A stretch of DNA of 64,000 nt from Natronococcus sp. A-GB1 (GCF_029688845.1 NZ_JARUKW010000016.1:56110-120109), one strand, 5' to 3'. Positions 1-9,618 are shown, counted from the stretch's first letter. Program-made: numbers and translations. Notes: a model not told the origin generated them from the sequence alone.

Positions 1-935
1 GTAAACATCGCGATCGCCGACAGCGCCGTCGCGCGGGTAAAGAAGCCGAAGATCAGGGCAATCCCAAGGGCGATCTCGGCCAGCCCCGCGCCCATCACCC
101 ACAGCTCCGGACTGACCGGGACCACGCTCGTCAGGTCGTACTGGTCGACGACCGCCAGCGCGATCCCCGGCCGGAGGATCTTCTGGGTCAGTCCGAGGTA
201 GATAAACGTCGCGCCGAGGCCGACCCGGACTACCGTCGGCAGGTACCGCTTGTGCGGCTCGTTCCACTTCTGGAACCGACGGGCGTGATCGTAGACGACG
301 TCGATCCGACCGTAGAGCGTACCGTGCATCCCGGCCATCCGCTGGAGGACGTGGTCCGCGCTCGGTTTGCCGCTCCCGACGAGCGCGACTGCAAGCAGCC
401 CGCCGACGAACTCGAGCTGTAACAGCAACAGCGGACGAAACGCCAGTCCGACGAGGTACGCCGCGAGCGCCGCCAGCGCGACGACTCGAGTGCCGAGCCC
501 GAACAGCAACAGGAAGCCCAGGCCGACCTGCAGGAGCCGGAGTTCGACCTCGACCGCGGGACTGATGAAGTAGCCGCCAAAGCCGGCGCCGATAAGGGGA
601 ATCCCGAACGAGATCCGCAACAGTCACGGGACGTACCTGGTGTACTCGCCCATCGCGTCCCTGAACGCGGCCACGTCCCGTGGTGCGGGCCGAACGTACA
701 GATACCCACCAAGGAAGGCCAAGGCGGCCAGGCCGCCGGCGACGAGCGGCCCGACGACGAAGGGATCGGTCAGCGCGTCGGTCAGAAACTCCGCGACGGG
801 AACGTCGTACTCCTCGTCGGCGACGTACTCCTCGTGGGCGCCGGCCGACCCGGTTGCGAGCGCGGCGAGCGCGAGCAGCGAGCCGACGGTCGCGGCGACG
901 GCCGCGACGGGTCGCGAGCGACGATAGTCGTCCAT
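1..935 (-). pseudogene. DoxX-like membrane protein gene interrupted by an in-frame TGA (runs off left edge)
   Basis: Two co-linear stretches in the same minus-strand frame are separated only by a TGA at 624-626. The first (ATG at 935, 103 codons) has a signal-like N-terminus, a membrane helix (VVGPLVAGGLAALAFLGG) and ends YTRYVP. After the stop the frame continues without another stop to the window edge, starting LLRISFGIPLIGAGFGGYF and carrying several hydrophobic segments typical of DoxX-type membrane proteins. From memory of haloarchaeal relatives the junction reads YVPWLLR, so TGG to TGA is the simplest explanation; that comparison is inference. No start codon is well placed just after the stop. 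It could be a real nonsense mutation or a sequencing error. Confidence 0.7.
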
Positions 936-1074
936 CGCGTAGTGTATCGCGGAGGCGACTGAAAAACATCCACCTGGCGGTACCCGAACTCCCTCGGGCG
1001 AACTCCTGTATATCGATTCCGGAGCGACCTAGGGCGGCTCGTGGTCGCCCTGGACAGCGGTACAGTGGACCGTC

Positions 1075-1494
1075 TCAGACGTCGAAGACCACGTACGCCT
1101 CCCAGCCGTCGCCGACCTCCTCGAGTCGCATCTCGGAATAGGTGACGGCCTTGATCTCGCGGGCGGTGATCGCCTCGAGGGGAACCCCGCGGGCGCTGCC
1201 CTCGAGACGCCACTCCTCCGCGTCCAGTTCCTCGATCCGTTCGACGCGGTGGTCGACGGGCAGGGCCGCCCGGACGTCCCGCAGGTAGATCAGTTCGTCC
1301 AGGAAGTCGAACAGCAGCGCCTCGCGGCTCTCGGCCGTCACCGACACCGAGAAGCGCTCGCCGGTCCCGTCCGGAATCGACTCGCAGGAGGCGGCCGCGA
1401 GCCCGTCGGCGATAGCCGCGAAGACCGCCTCGAGGCTTCCCCCGGTCGCTTCGACCCCGATGTCTGCGGTGTGATCGCGAAGCTGGAACTCCAT
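1075..1494 (-). CDS. Archease, RtcB-type RNA ligase cofactor
   Basis: A 139-residue protein of usual archease length. It begins with the family signature HTADIGVEATG and contains the FDFLDELIYLRD and ITAREIKAVTYSEM blocks. Archease activates the RtcB RNA ligase in tRNA splicing by promoting ligase guanylylation; conserved acidic residues such as the Asp of HTADIG bind metal. The gene stands alone between the broken DoxX gene and the divergent acetyltransferase, and rtcB itself is not in the window. The ATG at 1494 directly precedes the family N-terminus, so the start is secure. Confidence 0.93.
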   Translation of the reverse strand: MEFQLRDHTADIGVEATGGSLEAVFAAIADGLAAASCESIPDGTGERFSVSVTAESREALLFDFLDELIYLRDVRAALPVDHRVERIEELDAEEWRLEGSARGVPLEAITAREIKAVTYSEMRLEEVGDGWEAYVVFDV

Positions 1495-1615
1495 ACACCC
1501 TCGTTCTCGGGCCCGCGAGGTATGTCCGTCGCTTCGATCCGCCGGTGCCGCGTCTCCGGCAGTATCGACGACAGGTCGACGAGCGGTTCCCGGCGAACGA
1601 CCGCGCTGCCGGTGG

Positions 1616-1624
1616 AATTATATT
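1616..1624 (+). promoter_or_regulatory. TATA box of the acetyltransferase gene
   Basis: The AT-rich run AATTATATT sits in GC-rich DNA about 25-28 bases before the GTG codons at 1642 and 1648, the spacing of a haloarchaeal leaderless transcript. Confidence 0.55.
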
Positions 1625-1647
1625 GGCGAGCCTGCTACACTGTGGTA

Positions 1648-2124
1648 GTGAGCGTCAATATCGACAGTCGCGTCGTCGCCCCGGGGAGCGACGAGTACGT
1701 CGACGAGGCCTGGCGGCTCAAGGAGCGAATCAACAGCCAGGAGGGGGTGCTGAAGCAGCGCCACGACTTCTTTACCGACGCGTACCGGCGATCGACGGTC
1801 CACTGCTACCTGCAGGAGGACGATCTTGTGGGTTTTGCCGCGGTTCGTCGCGATGGCTACATTCTCTTTCTGGCGGTCTCGACGGCGTTTCGCGGCCAGG
1901 GGATCGGCAAGCGACTCGTCGCGCGGGTCGCCGACGACAACGAGTCGATCACCTGCCACGCTCGGACCAGCAACGAAAACGCCCTCGAGTTCTACGAACA
2001 CCTCGGCTTCGAGATCAAACGTCGGATCAACGGCTACTACGAGGACGGCGGCGACGCCTACTACCTCAAACTCGGCTCGGACTCCGGACTTGCCGACCGG
2101 ATCTCGGAGTTCGTTCGCCGGTAG
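1648..2124 (+). CDS. GNAT family N-acetyltransferase
   Basis: This 158-residue protein carries the GNAT acetyl-CoA loop (AVSTAFRGQGIGKRLV) and the C-terminal block ENALEFYEHLGFE. It would transfer an acetyl group from acetyl-CoA to an amine; the substrate cannot be read from the sequence. The frame stays open far upstream, but the upstream part reads as the antisense of archease, so a GTG start at 1648 (or 1642, two codons earlier) following the TATA-like box is preferred. It precedes priS on the same strand, which has its own promoter. Confidence 0.8.
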   Translation: MSVNIDSRVVAPGSDEYVDEAWRLKERINSQEGVLKQRHDFFTDAYRRSTVHCYLQEDDLVGFAAVRRDGYILFLAVSTAFRGQGIGKRLVARVADDNESITCHARTSNENALEFYEHLGFEIKRRINGYYEDGGDAYYLKLGSDSGLADRISEFVRR

Positions 2125-2202
2125 ACCGCCGTTATTTCGCGCTTGCTGCCCCGTGAGCGACCGCTCGGGAGGGGTCCCCACGGGGCCGGGGTTTTCGGCA
2201 GG

Positions 2203-2210
2203 ATTATACC
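2203..2210 (+). promoter_or_regulatory. TATA box of the priS-GINS operon
   Basis: ATTATACC lies about 27 bases before the priS ATG at 2237, which fits a leaderless start and argues against the longer upstream extension of the frame. Confidence 0.6.
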
Positions 2211-2236
2211 GCCACGACGACGAGCACACGAGGCGC

Positions 2237-3412
2237 ATGGAGGAGCGAACGAGGGCCTATCTTCGGGGTCGATTCCGCGATCACTACCGCCGCACGGAGC
2301 TGACGCTCCCACCTGCGGCCAACGAGCGCGAGTGGGGATACATCCCCTGGACCGACGGACCCGATACGACGATGGTCCGGCACCGTTCGCTGCTCGAACT
2401 CGGCGACCTCGAGGAGTTCCTCGTCCGCAAGCGGCCCCGCCACGTCTACTTCTCGGCGGGGCGGTTTCGCGACCCCGGCGCGAGCTCGATGCACGAGAAG
2501 GACTGGCAGTCCGCGGATCTCGTCTTCGACCTCGACGCCGACCACCTGCCGAACGTAACCCTCGGCGAGGACTCCTACGCCGAGATGCTCGCGACGTGTA
2601 AGGACGCCCTGCTCCGCCTGCTCGACTTTCTCGAGGACGACTTTGCGTTCGAGGAGCTGGAGATCGTCTTCTCGGGCGGGCGGGGGTACCACGTCCACGT
2701 CCGCGACGAGTCGATCCGTCACTTCGACCGGGAGCACCGCCGCGAGGTCGTCGACTACGTCCGCGGGATCGGCCTCGAGTTCGAGGAGCTGATCGAGACC
2801 GAGACCGTCGCCGGCCTCGGCCGCAAGACCCCGACCGAGCGCCGCACCCTGCGAACCGAGGGTGGCTGGGGCGCCCGCACCCACGACCGATTTATGACAT
2901 TCGTCGACGAGCTGCTCGCCCTCGAGGAGGAGGCGGCCCTCGAGCGGCTCCGGGAGTTCGACGGGATCGGCGAGGGGAAGGCGACGGCAACTCTCAACGC
3001 CGCCCGGAACAACCGCGGGCAACTGGAAGCGGGCAACGTCACGGTCCACACCGCCGTCTCCCAGCTGGCCGAACGGTTCGCTCACCGGGCCGTCGAAGCC
3101 GACAACGCACCGATCGACGAACCCGTAACGACCGACACGAATCGACTCATCCGCCTGCCCGGGAGTCTCCACGGCGGCAGCGGGCTCGAGACGGTTCGCC
3201 TCGAGCGCGACGAGATCGACGCCTTCGACCCGCTGGTCGACGCCGTTCCGGAGACGTTTACGGGCCACGAGATCCGGGTCGACGTCACCGACGGCGGCGA
3301 GGTCGAGCTGGGAGGAGATAGCTTTACGGTTCCGGAGGGTGACCAGTCACTTCCGGAGTACGTTGCCGTGTTCCTCATGGCCCGCGGCCGAGCCGAGAAG
3401 GAGAAAGAATGA
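2237..3412 (+). CDS. priS: DNA primase small (catalytic) subunit PriS
   Basis: The protein has 391 residues, close to the family norm. It contains the catalytic acidic motif DLVFDLDADHL, the SGGRGYHVHV motif and the late block TDTNRLIRLPGSLHGG that completes the nucleotide-binding site. PriS with PriL makes RNA/DNA primers at replication forks. The ATG at 2237 is preferred because it follows a TATA box at leaderless spacing and matches the family start. The stop codon overlaps the start of the GINS gene (ATGA), a replication pairing conserved in haloarchaea. PriL is not in this window. Confidence 0.95.
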   Translation: MEERTRAYLRGRFRDHYRRTELTLPPAANEREWGYIPWTDGPDTTMVRHRSLLELGDLEEFLVRKRPRHVYFSAGRFRDPGASSMHEKDWQSADLVFDLDADHLPNVTLGEDSYAEMLATCKDALLRLLDFLEDDFAFEELEIVFSGGRGYHVHVRDESIRHFDREHRREVVDYVRGIGLEFEELIETETVAGLGRKTPTERRTLRTEGGWGARTHDRFMTFVDELLALEEEAALERLREFDGIGEGKATATLNAARNNRGQLEAGNVTVHTAVSQLAERFAHRAVEADNAPIDEPVTTDTNRLIRLPGSLHGGSGLETVRLERDEIDAFDPLVDAVPETFTGHEIRVDVTDGGEVELGGDSFTVPEGDQSLPEYVAVFLMARGRAEKEKE

Positions 3413-4434
3413 ATCTCGACGAGCTACGATCCGTCCAGAGCAAGGAGCGCCAGAAGGACAGCCTCCAGAACTTGCGCCCCTCGTTCTACCAGGAGGTCGG
3501 CGAGTACATCGCCGAACTCGAGGCCGAACGCGATCGGGCAGCCGAACGGGCCGACGACCCCTTCTCCTCGCCGGAGGTGAGCCGACTCACCGACGAGATC
3601 GAGACGGCCAAGGACGTCGTCGAGGCCATTTACGAGCGCCGAATGGGCAAACTCGTCAAGCAGGCCAGCCTCGCCGCAGCCGGCATGGCGGCCAACGACG
3701 AGGGCCTCACCGCCGAGGAGGCCGACCTCTTCGACGACCTCGTCGACCGTATCGACGCGAACAAGACCCGCGTGCTCGACGTCCTCGAGGACCTCGAGGC
3801 CGAACCCGATCCCGAACCGGAGTCGGGGCCCGCGTCCGAACCCGAGTCGGATCCGGAAGCCGAACCACTAACCGACTCGGTGAGCGACGCCTCGAGATCG
3901 GCCGCCGACCCCGGCGCGTCGACCGACGACGCGCCGCCTACGCCGCCGATGGAGCCGGATCCGGTCGACGGCGACGCGGACGTCGACCCGACGACCCTCG
4001 AACCGAACGATGTCTCCCGAACGGCGGAGGCGAGCGAAGGCGAGAGCGAGGTCACAGCCGCCGACGTCATGGGTGGTGCCGGCCCGTCGACCGGGGACGC
4101 AAACGAGGAGGCGCCGCGACCCGACGGAGAGCCGACGTCACCGGTCGACGCTGCGGATGACGGAGTCGCCGAACCGGATCCGAGCGACGCGACGCCCGGC
4201 GAGTCCGTCGATCCCGACCTCGAGGACGGTACGTCCGCCGGCCCCAAGGCAGCCGCTGGAGCCCCTACCGAGGACACTGTCGATCGCGTTACCGTTCGGA
4301 TGACCCGCGACGTCGGGTCGATCCTCGGCGTCGACGACCGGGAATACACGCTCTCCTCCGACGACGTCGTCACGCTCCCCGAACAGAACGCCTCGCCGCT
4401 GCTCGAGCGCGACGCGGCCGAACGGCTCGACTGA
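3409..4434 (+). CDS. GINS complex protein (Gins51/Gins15 type)
   Basis: The 341-residue protein overlaps priS by four bases, implying coupled translation. Residues 1 to about 125 form the helical GINS A domain (MNLDELRSVQSKERQ, FYQEVGEYIAELE). The last 50 residues form the small beta domain (VTVRMTRDVGSILGVDD, LPEQNASPLLERDAAERLD). Between them lies a linker of about 165 residues made almost only of Asp, Glu, Pro, Ser, Ala and Thr, much longer than in non-halophiles. GINS ties the MCM helicase to the GAN/RecJ nuclease and primase in the archaeal replisome. Confidence 0.9.
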   Translation: MNLDELRSVQSKERQKDSLQNLRPSFYQEVGEYIAELEAERDRAAERADDPFSSPEVSRLTDEIETAKDVVEAIYERRMGKLVKQASLAAAGMAANDEGLTAEEADLFDDLVDRIDANKTRVLDVLEDLEAEPDPEPESGPASEPESDPEAEPLTDSVSDASRSAADPGASTDDAPPTPPMEPDPVDGDADVDPTTLEPNDVSRTAEASEGESEVTAADVMGGAGPSTGDANEEAPRPDGEPTSPVDAADDGVAEPDPSDATPGESVDPDLEDGTSAGPKAAAGAPTEDTVDRVTVRMTRDVGSILGVDDREYTLSSDDVVTLPEQNASPLLERDAAERLD

Positions 4435-4492
4435 CGGCCGGACCCGTCCGACGCAACCGGAAGGCATACCACGCCTCCGTCGAAGAGATGGT

Positions 4493-4978
4493 ATGCTCGA
4501 AACCGGCGACGACGCACCCGAGTTCGCACTGCAAAACCAACACGGCGAGACGGTTCGCCGTTCGGATTTCGACGGCCGACTCGTCGTCTACTTCTATCCG
4601 CGGGCGGGCACCGACGGCTGTACGACGGAGGCGCAGGAGTTCGAGGCAGCTCGCGATGAGTTCGAGAATTGCGGCGTCGGGATCGTCGGGATCAGCGACG
4701 ACTCGGTCGAGGACCTCGAATCGTTCGCTACCGACCACGACCTCGAGTTCGACCTGCTGTCCGATCCCGAAGGAGAGGTCGCAACGCTGTACGATTCCTA
4801 CGGCGAGAAGCAGATGTTCGGCAACACCTTCGACGGCGTCTTCCGGACCACGTACGTCGTCGATTCCGACGGCACGATCGAGGCGGCCTACGAGGACGTC
4901 TCGGCCGACGGACACGCCGAGGCCGTGCTCGAGGACCTCGCCGAACGACGGACCGGGCAGGCCGCTCCGGAGCGGTAG
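4493..4978 (+). CDS. bcp: Thioredoxin-dependent peroxiredoxin (Bcp/PrxQ type)
   Basis: The protein is 161 residues long with the peroxiredoxin fold. The peroxidatic cysteine is C43 in the block PRAGTDGCTTEAQEF, where T40 supplies the usual Thr. A second cysteine occurs at C60 rather than five residues after the first as in E. coli Bcp, so it is either an atypical resolving residue or the enzyme is effectively 1-Cys. It reduces hydroperoxides with electrons from thioredoxin. It sits 58 bases after the GINS gene and may be read with it. Confidence 0.9.
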   Translation: MLETGDDAPEFALQNQHGETVRRSDFDGRLVVYFYPRAGTDGCTTEAQEFEAARDEFENCGVGIVGISDDSVEDLESFATDHDLEFDLLSDPEGEVATLYDSYGEKQMFGNTFDGVFRTTYVVDSDGTIEAAYEDVSADGHAEAVLEDLAERRTGQAAPER

Positions 4979-5107
4979 GCTTTCGGCGGCCCGCTCTCGG
5001 GAGGCGGCGACCGCGGGGCGAATCGGTTCGGTCGGCGGTTCCGAACCCGGTAACGTCTCGATATTTTGGGACAAAGAGTTTTTACACCGATAGCCGGACG
5101 CACCAGT

Positions 5108-5245
5108 ATGGAGTTACAACGGCTCGTTGACGTACTCGAGGGCGAGGAGCTGACCGGTCGACAGGCCGCGATCATCGTCGCCGTATGGATGGCGCTCACG
5201 GCTGCTTTCGGAATCGTCATCTTCGTCGCCGTGTTCGTCTTTTGA
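5108..5245 (+). CDS. Small single-span membrane protein
   Basis: The 45-residue frame begins MELQRLVDVLEGEELTGRQA and continues into one hydrophobic helix (AAIIVAVWMALTAAFGIVIF) that nearly reaches the C-terminus. A T-rich TATA-like run (GTTTTTACA, about 5079-5087) lies upstream at near-leaderless spacing. The function is unknown. The amphipathic head plus one helix suggests a small accessory subunit, but no partner is visible. Confidence 0.6.
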   Translation: MELQRLVDVLEGEELTGRQAAIIVAVWMALTAAFGIVIFVAVFVF

Positions 5246-5251
5246 AAAAAG
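5244..5251 (-). terminator. U-tract terminator after cdc48
   Basis: On the minus strand a run of six T falls about 55 bases after the cdc48 stop codon, in otherwise GC-rich DNA. Archaeal termination usually uses such oligo-U tracts. Confidence 0.4.
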
Positions 5252-5302
5252 CCGTTCCCTCGACGTGTCGGGATTAATCCGGCGGAAACGAGGACGCTTC
5301 CG

Positions 5303-7564
5303 TTACTGGAAGGTGCGGCCGAGCTGTTCTTCGCCCTCGGGTTCGGCGGCCTGGAACTGCTGTTCGATCTCCTCGTAGCGCTCGCGGGTCTCGGGGGTCA
5401 CGCTGGGCTGGACCTCCTCGAGCGCCTGCTCGAAGTGTTCCTTGCTGATGCGGACGTTCTCGATCGTGTCGGGCATGTCGTCGGGGTCGACCGAGTTGAT
5501 GAACTCCCGGCTGGCGGCCATCGAGGCCTCGCGGGTGACGGCCTCGATGTCGGCGCCGACGTACCCCTCCGTTTCGGCGGCGAGCCACTCGAGGTCGATC
5601 GCGTCGGCCAGGGGTTTGTCGCGGGTGTGGACCTCGAAGATCCGCTTGCGGCCCTCCTCGTCGGGAACCGGCACGTGGACGTGGCGGTCGAGGCGGCCGG
5701 GACGCAGCAGCGCCGAGTCGATCAGGTCCGGGCGGTTGGTCGTCGCGATCACGACGACGTCCTCGAGCTCCTCGAGACCGTCGAGTTCCGTCAGCAGCTG
5801 GGAGACGACGCGCTCACCGACGCCGGAGTCGCCCTGGCGCTGGCCGCGTTCGCCCGCGATCGAGTCGATTTCGTCGAAGAAGATCACGGTCGGGGCGTTC
5901 GAGCGGGCCTTCTCGAAGACCTCGCGGACGCCCTTCTCGGACTCGCCGACGTACTTGTTCAGCAGTTCGGGCCCCTTGATCGAGATGAAGTTCGACTGGG
6001 ACTCGTTGGCCACCGCCTTGGCGAGCAGGGTCTTCCCCGTGCCGGGCGGACCGTACATGAGAACGCCCTTGGCGGCCTCCATGTCCATCTGTTCGAACAC
6101 CTCGGGGTAGTCGAGGGGCCACTGGATCGTCTCGCGAAGGCGCTCTTTGGTGTCGGCGAGGCCGCCGACGTCGTCCCACGTGACGTCCGGCACCTCGACG
6201 AAGACCTCCCGGAGCGCCGACGGCTGGATTCCCTTCATCGCCTCCTTGACGTCAGTTTCGGTCACCTCGAGCGATTCGAGGATCTCGGCGTCGATCTCGT
6301 CGGACTCCAGATCGAGATCGGGACGGATCCGTCGCAGGGCGTTCATCGCGCCCTCGCGAGCGAGGCTCTCGAGGTCGGCGCCGACGAAGCCGTGGGTGTT
6401 CTCGGCGTAGTGATCGAGGTCGATATCTTCGCTGAGGGGCATCCCGCGGGTGTGGACCTGCAGAATCTCCTTGCGGCCGCCCTTGTCGGGGACGCCGATC
6501 TCGATCTCGCGGTCGAATCGGCCGCCCCGGCGCAGTGCGGGGTCGATCGCGTCGACGCGGTTCGTCGCGGCGATGACCGTGACTCGGCCCCGCTCCTCGA
6601 GCCCGTCCATCAGGCTCAGGAGCTGGGCGACGACGCGTCGTTCGACGTCGCCGCCGGCTTCTTCCCGTTTGGCGGCGATGGAGTCGAGCTCGTCGATGAA
6701 GATGATCGCGGGGGCGTTCTCCTCTGCCTCCTCGAACACCTCCCGGAGCTGCTCCTCGCTTTCGCCGTAGTACTTCGACATGATCTCCGGACCGGAGATC
6801 GTCTCGAAGTGAGCGTCGATCTCGTTGGCGACGGCTTTCGCCATCAGGGTCTTCCCGGTGCCGGGTGGGCCGTGCAGCAGGACTCCCTTCGGCGGTTCGA
6901 TGCCGAGTTGCTGGAACAGCTCGGGGTGGCGCATCGGCAGCTCGATCATCTCACGGACCTGATCGAGCTCGTCGTCGAGTCCGCCGATGTCTTCGTAGGT
7001 GATGTTCGGCACGCCCTCGGGGGATTCACCCGCCTCGGAGCTGACCTGCTCGGCCGGCGTCTCGGAGATCTCGATGTTCGTCGAGTCGGTGATGACGACC
7101 GTCCCGGAGGGGTCGGCGCTGGCGATCTTCAGCGGCACCGACTGGCCGGAGCTGGCCATCGGACCGAACGACAGCGAGAACGGCACCGTCTGCCCCTCGG
7201 TGACGGCCTGGCCGGACAGCTTGTCGCGCACGAGCGGGCCGATGTCGCCGCGGATGCGGAGGTTCTGCGGGAGCGCGACCGTGACAGAGTTCGCGGGCTT
7301 GACGTCGGCCGGCTCGACGCTGACGTTGTCGTCGATCCCGACGTCGGCCTCCTGGCGCAGGCGGCCGTCGATACGGACGATGCCGCGGCCTTCGTCCTCG
7401 GGGTAGCCGGGCCAGACGCGCGCGACGGCCTGGCTGTCATCCTTGCCCTCGATAACGATGTAGTCGCCGTTTTCGAGGTCGAGCTCACGCATCGAGACGC
7501 GGTCGATCGCGGCGAGTCCGCGGCCGGCGTCCTTCTGTTTTAGGGGTTTGACGGTGAGTTTCAT
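5303..7564 (-). CDS. cdc48: Cdc48/VCP-type AAA ATPase (CdcH)
   Basis: The protein has 753 residues, the usual archaeal p97 length. Residues 1 to about 175 form the double-psi-barrel and 4-alpha-beta N domain. D1 has Walker A GPPGTGKT at 232-239, Walker B IIFIDE near 290 and arginine fingers in [12 protein letters not shown]2 has Walker A at 505-512 and FFDEIDS. The hexamer unfolds ubiquitin-like (SAMP)-tagged or degron-bearing proteins for the proteasome. Its start codon overlaps the stop of the preceding small gene (ATGA), so the two are translationally coupled. The C-terminus lacks a clear eukaryote-type HbYX tail. Confidence 0.95.
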   Translation of the reverse strand: MKLTVKPLKQKDAGRGLAAIDRVSMRELDLENGDYIVIEGKDDSQAVARVWPGYPEDEGRGIVRIDGRLRQEADVGIDDNVSVEPADVKPANSVTVALPQNLRIRGDIGPLVRDKLSGQAVTEGQTVPFSLSFGPMASSGQSVPLKIASADPSGTVVITDSTNIEISETPAEQVSSEAGESPEGVPNITYEDIGGLDDELDQVREMIELPMRHPELFQQLGIEPPKGVLLHGPPGTGKTLMAKAVANEIDAHFETISGPEIMSKYYGESEEQLREVFEEAEENAPAIIFIDELDSIAAKREEAGGDVERRVVAQLLSLMDGLEERGRVTVIAATNRVDAIDPALRRGGRFDREIEIGVPDKGGRKEILQVHTRGMPLSEDIDLDHYAENTHGFVGADLESLAREGAMNALRRIRPDLDLESDEIDAEILESLEVTETDVKEAMKGIQPSALREVFVEVPDVTWDDVGGLADTKERLRETIQWPLDYPEVFEQMDMEAAKGVLMYGPPGTGKTLLAKAVANESQSNFISIKGPELLNKYVGESEKGVREVFEKARSNAPTVIFFDEIDSIAGERGQRQGDSGVGERVVSQLLTELDGLEELEDVVVIATTNRPDLIDSALLRPGRLDRHVHVPVPDEEGRKRIFEVHTRDKPLADAIDLEWLAAETEGYVGADIEAVTREASMAASREFINSVDPDDMPDTIENVRISKEHFEQALEEVQPSVTPETRERYEEIEQQFQAAEPEGEEQLGRTFQ

Positions 7565-7809
7565 TGGTTGCCCTCCAGTTCGACAGTGAGCACGCCGTTT
7601 CTGATAAACGTGTGCGCGTCAGTTGCGCCGTCAGGCAGCTCGAACTCGTACTGGTCGTCGCCGTCGACGACGATGACCGTGCCGTCGACGATATCGGCGG
7701 CGGCGTCGGTACTCGCCGTGCCGAAGTCGACGGCCAGCACCGATCCGTCCTCGTACTCGTAGCGACGAGCGATCTGCTCGCCTCCACGGGTGAATTGCTC
7801 GAGTGTCAT
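7561..7809 (-). CDS. Small Hsp20-like beta protein coupled to cdc48 (DUF7127-type)
   Basis: This 82-residue acidic protein is predicted to be mostly beta strand ([38 protein letters not shown]). The ending NGVLTVELE resembles the last strand of alpha-crystallin/Hsp20 domains. It is the first gene of a two-gene operon with cdc48, with a TATA box about 30 bases upstream. The DUF7127 label is from memory. A role as adaptor or chaperone for Cdc48 is inference from the overlap. Confidence 0.8.
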   Translation of the reverse strand: MTLEQFTRGGEQIARRYEYEDGSVLAVDFGTASTDAAADIVDGTVIVVDGDDQYEFELPDGATDAHTFIRNGVLTVELEGNQ

Positions 7810-7840
7810 GGTGATACTAACTATGGGTAATCGTTACTAG

Positions 7841-7850
7841 TATATAAAAG
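7841..7850 (-). promoter_or_regulatory. TATA box of the Hsp20-like/cdc48 operon
   Basis: The minus strand reads CTTTTATATA here, an excellent archaeal TATA box about 30-40 bases before the ATG at 7809. Confidence 0.7.
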
Positions 7851-7983
7851 TTTCTCCGGAAAATCACGGTACGGAATCGGGATGCCATAGGAGAGGCTTG
7901 TTCGCAGTTCGACATACGTACTCCAAACTCAGGTCCCTATCGGATCCGTCCGTTCCTGCCGGTTGTATCGGCGCCGGCTCGAG

Positions 7984-7991
7984 CCTTTATA
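7984..7991 (+). promoter_or_regulatory. TATA box of the alpha/beta hydrolase gene
   Basis: CCTTTATA lies 25-32 bases before the ATG at 8016, the leaderless spacing seen throughout this window. Confidence 0.55.
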
Positions 7992-8015
7992 CCGGTCCCC
8001 ACCGTCCAGAGAGGT

Positions 8016-8792
8016 ATGGAAACGGTTCGACACCACGGCCGGGAGACGGCCTACGAGGTTGCCGATCGAGGGGGAACGGGGCCGACGATCTGTTTCGTCC
8101 ATGGGAGTGGGGGCTCGCGAGCAGCCTGGAAGGCACAGCACCGCCTCGCGGATCGGTTCCCGGTCGTCGCCGTCGATCTCAGCGGACACGGCGACTCCGA
8201 GGACGTCGCCGCGAGTGCCGGCTACACGGCGTTGTCGGCGTACGCCGACGACGTTGCGGCGGTCCTCGAGGAAACTGACGCGAGCGTCCTGGGGGGAAGC
8301 TCCCTGGGCGGAGCCGTCGCCATGCACCTCCTGCTCGAGCGCGAGCCCGACGTCGAGGGTATCGTGCTGGCCGGAACGGGCGCCAAACTGGGCGTGCTCC
8401 AGGACTTGCTCGAGTGGCTCGACACCGACTTCGATCGGGCCCTCGAGTTCCTCCACGGTCCGGATCGGCTCTTTCACGATCCCGACCCCGAACTGCGCGA
8501 CCAGTCGATCGAGCGGATGCGCGAGTGCGGACAGGCCGTCGTGCAGCGGGATTTCCGAACCTGTCACCGATTCGACGTCCGCGACGACGTCCACCGGATC
8601 GACGTCCCCGCGCTCGCGGTCTACGGCGAGCACGACCAGTTGACGCCTCCGCAGTATCACGAGTACCTCGCGGACGAGATCGGCGAGGGCGACCTCGTCA
8701 AGATCGAGGGCGCAGCTCACCTGGCGATGCTCGAGCGGCCGACGGCGTTCAACGAGGCCGTCGCGGAGTTCGTCGGCGGCCTCGAGGAGTAA
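8016..8792 (+). CDS. Alpha/beta hydrolase
   Basis: The 258-residue protein has the oxyanion motif FVHGSGGS, the nucleophile elbow GGSSLGG (Ser near residue 96), the acid in YGEHDQLTPP and the catalytic His in EGAAHLAMLE. This is a complete Ser-Asp-His triad of the hydrolase/esterase/haloperoxidase type. The substrate cannot be predicted. It converges with panB, the two stops lying 13 bases apart. Confidence 0.85.
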   Translation: METVRHHGRETAYEVADRGGTGPTICFVHGSGGSRAAWKAQHRLADRFPVVAVDLSGHGDSEDVAASAGYTALSAYADDVAAVLEETDASVLGGSSLGGAVAMHLLLEREPDVEGIVLAGTGAKLGVLQDLLEWLDTDFDRALEFLHGPDRLFHDPDPELRDQSIERMRECGQAVVQRDFRTCHRFDVRDDVHRIDVPALAVYGEHDQLTPPQYHEYLADEIGEGDLVKIEGAAHLAMLERPTAFNEAVAEFVGGLEE

Positions 8793-8805
8793 TCCGTCTC
8801 GAGAC

Positions 8806-9618
8806 TCAGTACAGGTCGTCGAGGTCCCGTTCCTCGTGGCTGTGCTCCTCGGCCGGGAACTCGCCGGACTCGACGGCCTCGACATAGCCCTCGACGGCCG
8901 CGCTCATCTCCTCGCGGACGTTCCCGAACTGCTTCGAGAAGGAGGGCGACCAGTCGCTGAGGCCGACGGCGTCGTCGACGACCAGCACCTGGCCGTCGCA
9001 GTCGGGACCGGCGCCGATCCCGATCGTCGGGATCTCGAGCGCCTCGGTGATCTCGGCCGCGAGGTTCGACGGGACGTGCTCTAAGACGAGCGAGAACGCG
9101 CCGGCTTCCTCGTGAGCGACGGCCAGTTCGAGCATGCGCTCGGCGGCCTTCTGATCGGTTCCCTGGCGCGGGTAGCCGCCATACCGGTTGACGTGCTGGG
9201 GCGTCAGCCCGAGGTGGGCCATTACGGGGATTCCGAGCTGGGCCATCGTCTCGGTCAACTCGACGGTGTGGGGACCACACTCGAGCTTTACTGCGGCGGC
9301 ACCCTCCTCTTTGAGCATCCGACCGGCGTTCTCGAGGCTGTCGGCCTCGTCGACGCCGAAGGAGAGAAACGGCATGTCGGCGACGACCAGCGCCTCGTCG
9401 GTCGCCCGCGAAACCGCGCCGACGCGAGCCGCAACGTCGTCGACGGTTACCGGGAGCGTCGTCTCGTACCCGAGCGAGGTGTTGCCGACGCTGTCGCCGA
9501 CCAGGATCATGTCGACATCTGCCTCGTCGACGATTTCGGCCGTCGGCGCGTCGTAGGCCGTCAGCATCGTGATCGGTTCGGTTCCGGCCATCGACTGCAG
9601 CTCCCGTACGGTAGGCAT
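8806..9618 (-). CDS. panB: 3-methyl-2-oxobutanoate hydroxymethyltransferase (ketopantoate synthesis)
   Basis: The 270-residue protein matches PanB along its length: ITMLTAYDAPTAEIVDEA, the Mg-binding Asp in LVGDSVGN, KLECGPHT, the block PVMAHLGLTPQHVN and the C-terminal IPTIGIGAGPDCDGQVLV. It forms ketopantoate from 2-oxoisovalerate and methylene-tetrahydropterin-type C1 donors for coenzyme A synthesis. Other pan genes are not nearby. The ATG at 9618 fits the family start (MPTVRELQ). Confidence 0.95.
   Translation of the reverse strand: MPTVRELQSMAGTEPITMLTAYDAPTAEIVDEADVDMILVGDSVGNTSLGYETTLPVTVDDVAARVGAVSRATDEALVVADMPFLSFGVDEADSLENAGRMLKEEGAAAVKLECGPHTVELTETMAQLGIPVMAHLGLTPQHVNRYGGYPRQGTDQKAAERMLELAVAHEEAGAFSLVLEHVPSNLAAEITEALEIPTIGIGAGPDCDGQVLVVDDAVGLSDWSPSFSKQFGNVREEMSAAVEGYVEAVESGEFPAEEHSHEERDLDDLY

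Noticed and set aside
5435..7543. A 702-codon open frame on the plus strand opposite cdc48
   Set aside because: It is the exact antisense of a complete AAA ATPase; long antisense frames are normal in GC-rich halophile DNA.
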